A DNA stretch of 58,992 bases, from the NCBI RefSeq assembly GCF_015207035.1, contig NZ_JADEXQ010000029.1:1-58992 (forward strand), given 5' to 3'. A program made the position numbers and the translations under genes. Below are positions 57,120-58,992 of this stretch, piece by piece. Within the stretch, counting starts at the first letter, position 1, and the number at the start of each line of letters is the position of its first letter. Below the pieces are notes generated by a model, which did not search any database, was not told the origin of the DNA, and was given only the letters and a program-made list of their open reading frames with translations. This DNA comes from Romeriopsis navalis LEGE 11480. GTDB lineage: Bacteria > Cyanobacteriota > Cyanobacteriia > Leptolyngbyales > Leptolyngbyaceae.

Positions 57120-58992
57120 CTACCGCCACAACCCCGCGACCCAATCCACTGCCTGCTCCCACCAAGACGACTGGCGTACCGGCTGACTCGCCTCCAACCA
57201 CGGACGCCGATCGCAAGCGGCCTTCGCATCCCGCCCAATCTTGACTAGCTCCTCACCCGTCACCACCGTCTCTGGTGCATTCAGTAAGGGATGGTACTGA
57301 AGCCGCTCACAGGCCAGGTGCATAAAGCCCGACCAATCACCGGGCCAGAGGCGCAGCGTCTGGTCACTACTGCCACTGACAATGCGTTTGCCATCGGGGC
57401 TAAAGGCGACAGACCAGACATAATCTGAATGTCCTTTGAGCGGTTGTCCGATGGGTTGTCCGGTTTGTGCATCCCAGAGGCGCAGCGTATCGTCCCAACT
57501 GCCACTGACAATGCGTTTGCCATCGGGGCTAAAGGCGACAGAAGCGACATCATTTGAATGTCCTTTGAGCGGTTGTCCGATGGGTTGTCCGGTTTGTGCA
57601 TCCCAGAGGCGCAGCGTATCGTCCCTACTGCCACTGACAATGCGTTTGCCATCGGGGCTAAAGGCTACAGACAAGACATCATTTGAATGGCCTTTGAGCG
57701 GTTGCCCGATGGGTTGTCCGGTTTGTGCATCCCAGAGGCGCAGCGTATCGTCCCAACTGCCACTGACAATGACGTAGCCTAACCCTGACGGGGTCGCTAC
57801 GCGAACGGGGCTAAAGGCGACAGACACGACACCATTTGAATGTCCTTTGAGCGGTTGGCCGATGGGTTGTCCGGTTTGGGCATCCCAGAGGCGCAGCGTC
57901 GCGTCCCAACTGCCACTGACAATGCGTTTGCCATCGGGGCTAAAGGCCACAGAAACGACATAATTTGAATGTCCTTTGAGCGGTTGCCCGATGGGTTGTC
58001 CGGTTTGTGCATCCCAGAGGCGCAGCGTCGCGTCCCAACTGCCACTGACAATGCGTTTGCCATCGGGGCTAAAGGCCACAGAAACGACATAATTTGAATG
58101 TCCTTTGAGCGGTTGCCCGATGGGTTGTCCGGTTTGTGCATCCCAGAGGCGCAGCGTCGCGTCCCAACTGCCACTGACAATGCGTTTGCCATCGGGGCTA
58201 AAGGCCACAGAAACGACATAATTTGAATGTCCTTTGAGCGGTTGCCCGATGGGTTGTCCGGTTTGTGCATCCCAGAGGCGCAGCGTCGCGTCCCAACTGC
58301 CACTGACAATGCGTTTGCCATCGGGGCTAAAGGCCACAGAAACGACATAATTTGAATGTCCTTTGAGCGGTTGCCCGATGGGTTGTCCGGTTTGTGCATC
58401 CCAGAGGCGCAGCGTCGCGTCCCAACTGCCACTGACAATGCGTTTGCCATCGGGGCTAAAGGCCACAGAAACGACATAATTTGAATGTCCTTTGAGCGGT
58501 TGCCCGATGGGTTGTCCGGTTTGTGCATCCCAGAGGCGCAGCGTCGCGTCCCAACTGCCACTGACAATGCGTTTGCCATCGGGGCTAAAGGCCACAGAAA
58601 CGACATAATTTGAATGTCCTTTGAGCGGTTGCCCGATGGGTTGTCCGGTTTGTGCATCCCAGAGGCGCAGCGTCGCGTCCCAACTGCCACTGACAATGCG
58701 TTTGCCATCGGGGCTAAAGGCCACAGACAAGACCTCATTTGAATGTCCTTTGAGCGGTTGTCCGATGGGTTGTCCGGTTTGTGCATCCCAGAGGCGCAGC
58801 GTATCGTCCCTACTGCCACTGACAATGCGTTTGCCATCGGGGCTAAAGGCCACAGACAAGACATCATTTGAATGTCCTTTGAGCGGTTGCCCGATGGGTT
58901 GTCCGGTTTGTGCATCCCAGAGGCGCAGCGTCGCGTCCCTACTGCCACTGACAATGCGTTTGCCATCGGGGCTAAAGGCGACAGACCAGACA
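57120..58992 (-). CDS. WD40-repeat protein (5' end outside window)
   Basis: The frame is open from the right edge to the stop at 57120, so the N-terminus lies beyond 58992. Thirteen WD40 repeats of 43 residues are visible, with the core SVAFSPDGKRIVSGS and TLRLWDAQTGQPIGQPLKGHS. Several are almost identical. The last unit is degenerate (SSDQTLRLWPGDW), followed by a 70-residue tail with WSGFMHLACERLQYHPLL, which is typical of the C-terminus of cyanobacterial WD40 proteins with an N-terminal ATPase (NACHT-type) or kinase. The missing part probably holds such a domain. One repeat carries a 34-base foreign insert (57772-57805). It is likely a large-ligand or protein-binding surface. Confidence 0.9.
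   Translation of the reverse strand, partial: VWSVAFSPDGKRIVSGSRDATLRLWDAQTGQPIGQPLKGHSNDVLSVAFSPDGKRIVSGSRDDTLRLWDAQTGQPIGQPLKGHSNEVLSVAFSPDGKRIVSGSWDATLRLWDAQTGQPIGQPLKGHSNYVVSVAFSPDGKRIVSGSWDATLRLWDAQTGQPIGQPLKGHSNYVVSVAFSPDGKRIVSGSWDATLRLWDAQTGQPIGQPLKGHSNYVVSVAFSPDGKRIVSGSWDATLRLWDAQTGQPIGQPLKGHSNYVVSVAFSPDGKRIVSGSWDATLRLWDAQTGQPIGQPLKGHSNYVVSVAFSPDGKRIVSGSWDATLRLWDAQTGQPIGQPLKGHSNYVVSVAFSPDGKRIVSGSWDATLRLWDAQTGQPIGQPLKGHSNGVVSVAFSPVRVATPSGLGYVIVSGSWDDTLRLWDAQTGQPIGQPLKGHSNDVLSVAFSPDGKRIVSGSRDDTLRLWDAQTGQPIGQPLKGHSNDVASVAFSPDGKRIVSGSWDDTLRLWDAQTGQPIGQPLKGHSDYVWSVAFSPDGKRIVSGSSDQTLRLWPGDWSGFMHLACERLQYHPLLNAPETVVTGEELVKIGRDAKAACDRRPWLEASQPVRQSSWWEQAVDWVAGLWR
57772..57805. repeat. Small palindromic element within a WD40 repeat
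   Basis: Thirty-four bases replace the ten bases found here in every other repeat, a net gain of 24 bases that keeps the reading frame. The element has CGTAGC and GCTACG ends that pair as an inverted repeat. On the protein it changes DGKRI into VRVATPSGLGYVI. It looks like one of the small dispersed palindromic repeats of filamentous cyanobacteria. No second copy was seen in this window. Confidence 0.6.
57961..58605 (-). repeat. Near-identical 129-base tandem repeats
   Basis: Units of 129 bases (43 codons) follow each other with landmarks 129 bases apart (57951, 58080, 58209, 58338, 58467, 58596). I read the five intervals as identical in sequence. They encode WD40 blades of the gene at 57120-58992. 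The flanking units differ by a few bases each. Confidence 0.9.

Noticed and set aside
57436-58966. Long open frames on both strands in the WD40 repeat region
   Set aside because: They arise because the tandem repeat is free of stops in other frames; the protein patterns (such as PDNPSGNRSKDIQ) are repeat shadows.

Overview
The window comes from a cyanobacterial chromosome, most likely a filamentous or Leptolyngbya/Acaryochloris-like lineage; I cannot name the species. The evidence is frequent HIP1-type GCGATCGC octamers, a Ycf66 protein, a PCP_red (protochlorophyllide-reductase-like) mini-protein, GroES/GroEL of the cyanobacterial kind, DUF4336, Uma2 proteins, WD40-linked Ser/Thr kinases and a giant Ser/Thr-His hybrid kinase. 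Gene density is high. No rRNA, tRNA, CRISPR array, insertion sequence or prophage was seen.

Layout. 1-2.4 kb: a secreted PI-PLC-like phospholipase cut by the left edge, then an unusual PQ-loop-like membrane/STAS fusion. 2.9-5 kb: groES-groEL behind a perfect CIRCE operator. 5.1-8.6 kb: a Uma2 remnant and a two-gene McrC-McrB restriction module in reversed order with a 4-base overlap. 8.7-13 kb: small membrane, PCP_red and outer-membrane proteins, the ureohydrolase-spermidine synthase pair, and a Ycf66 protein with an LEA-like tail. 13-22 kb: housekeeping genes (gnd, glgX, rlpA, purM, rsmA) plus a Coq4-like protein. 22.5-24.7 kb: threonine synthase flanked on both sides by MoaD/ThiS-type sulfur-carrier proteins. 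24.8-36 kb: signalling and accessory genes: a WD40 kinase, a P450 next to an ECF sigma factor, and two NarL-class histidine kinases sharing one response regulator. 36-44 kb: a CDF-like transporter that lacks its usual metal ligands, Uma2, a rhodanese-DUF302 lipoprotein, an SDR, PcrA helicase and DUF4336. 44.5-52.6 kb: one 2695-residue hybrid kinase. 52.6-53 kb: a decayed toxin-antitoxin pair. 53-54.5 kb: a CcdA-like protein with a lipoprotein thioredoxin carrying repeated NPCA motifs. 54.9-57 kb: an OmpR-class two-component pair. 57.1 kb to the end: a WD40 protein with near-identical 129-base tandem repeats, one of them interrupted by a small palindromic element, cut by the right edge.

The genes most worth attention are the CcdA/NPCA-thioredoxin pair, the thrC/sulfur-carrier cluster, the PQ-loop/STAS fusion, the P450 without its usual I-helix threonine, the reversed McrCB module and the tandem WD40 gene. 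Three real genes or remnants are easy to miss with automatic ORF calling: the edge-truncated phospholipase, the 51-residue PCP_red protein and the stop-interrupted antitoxin.
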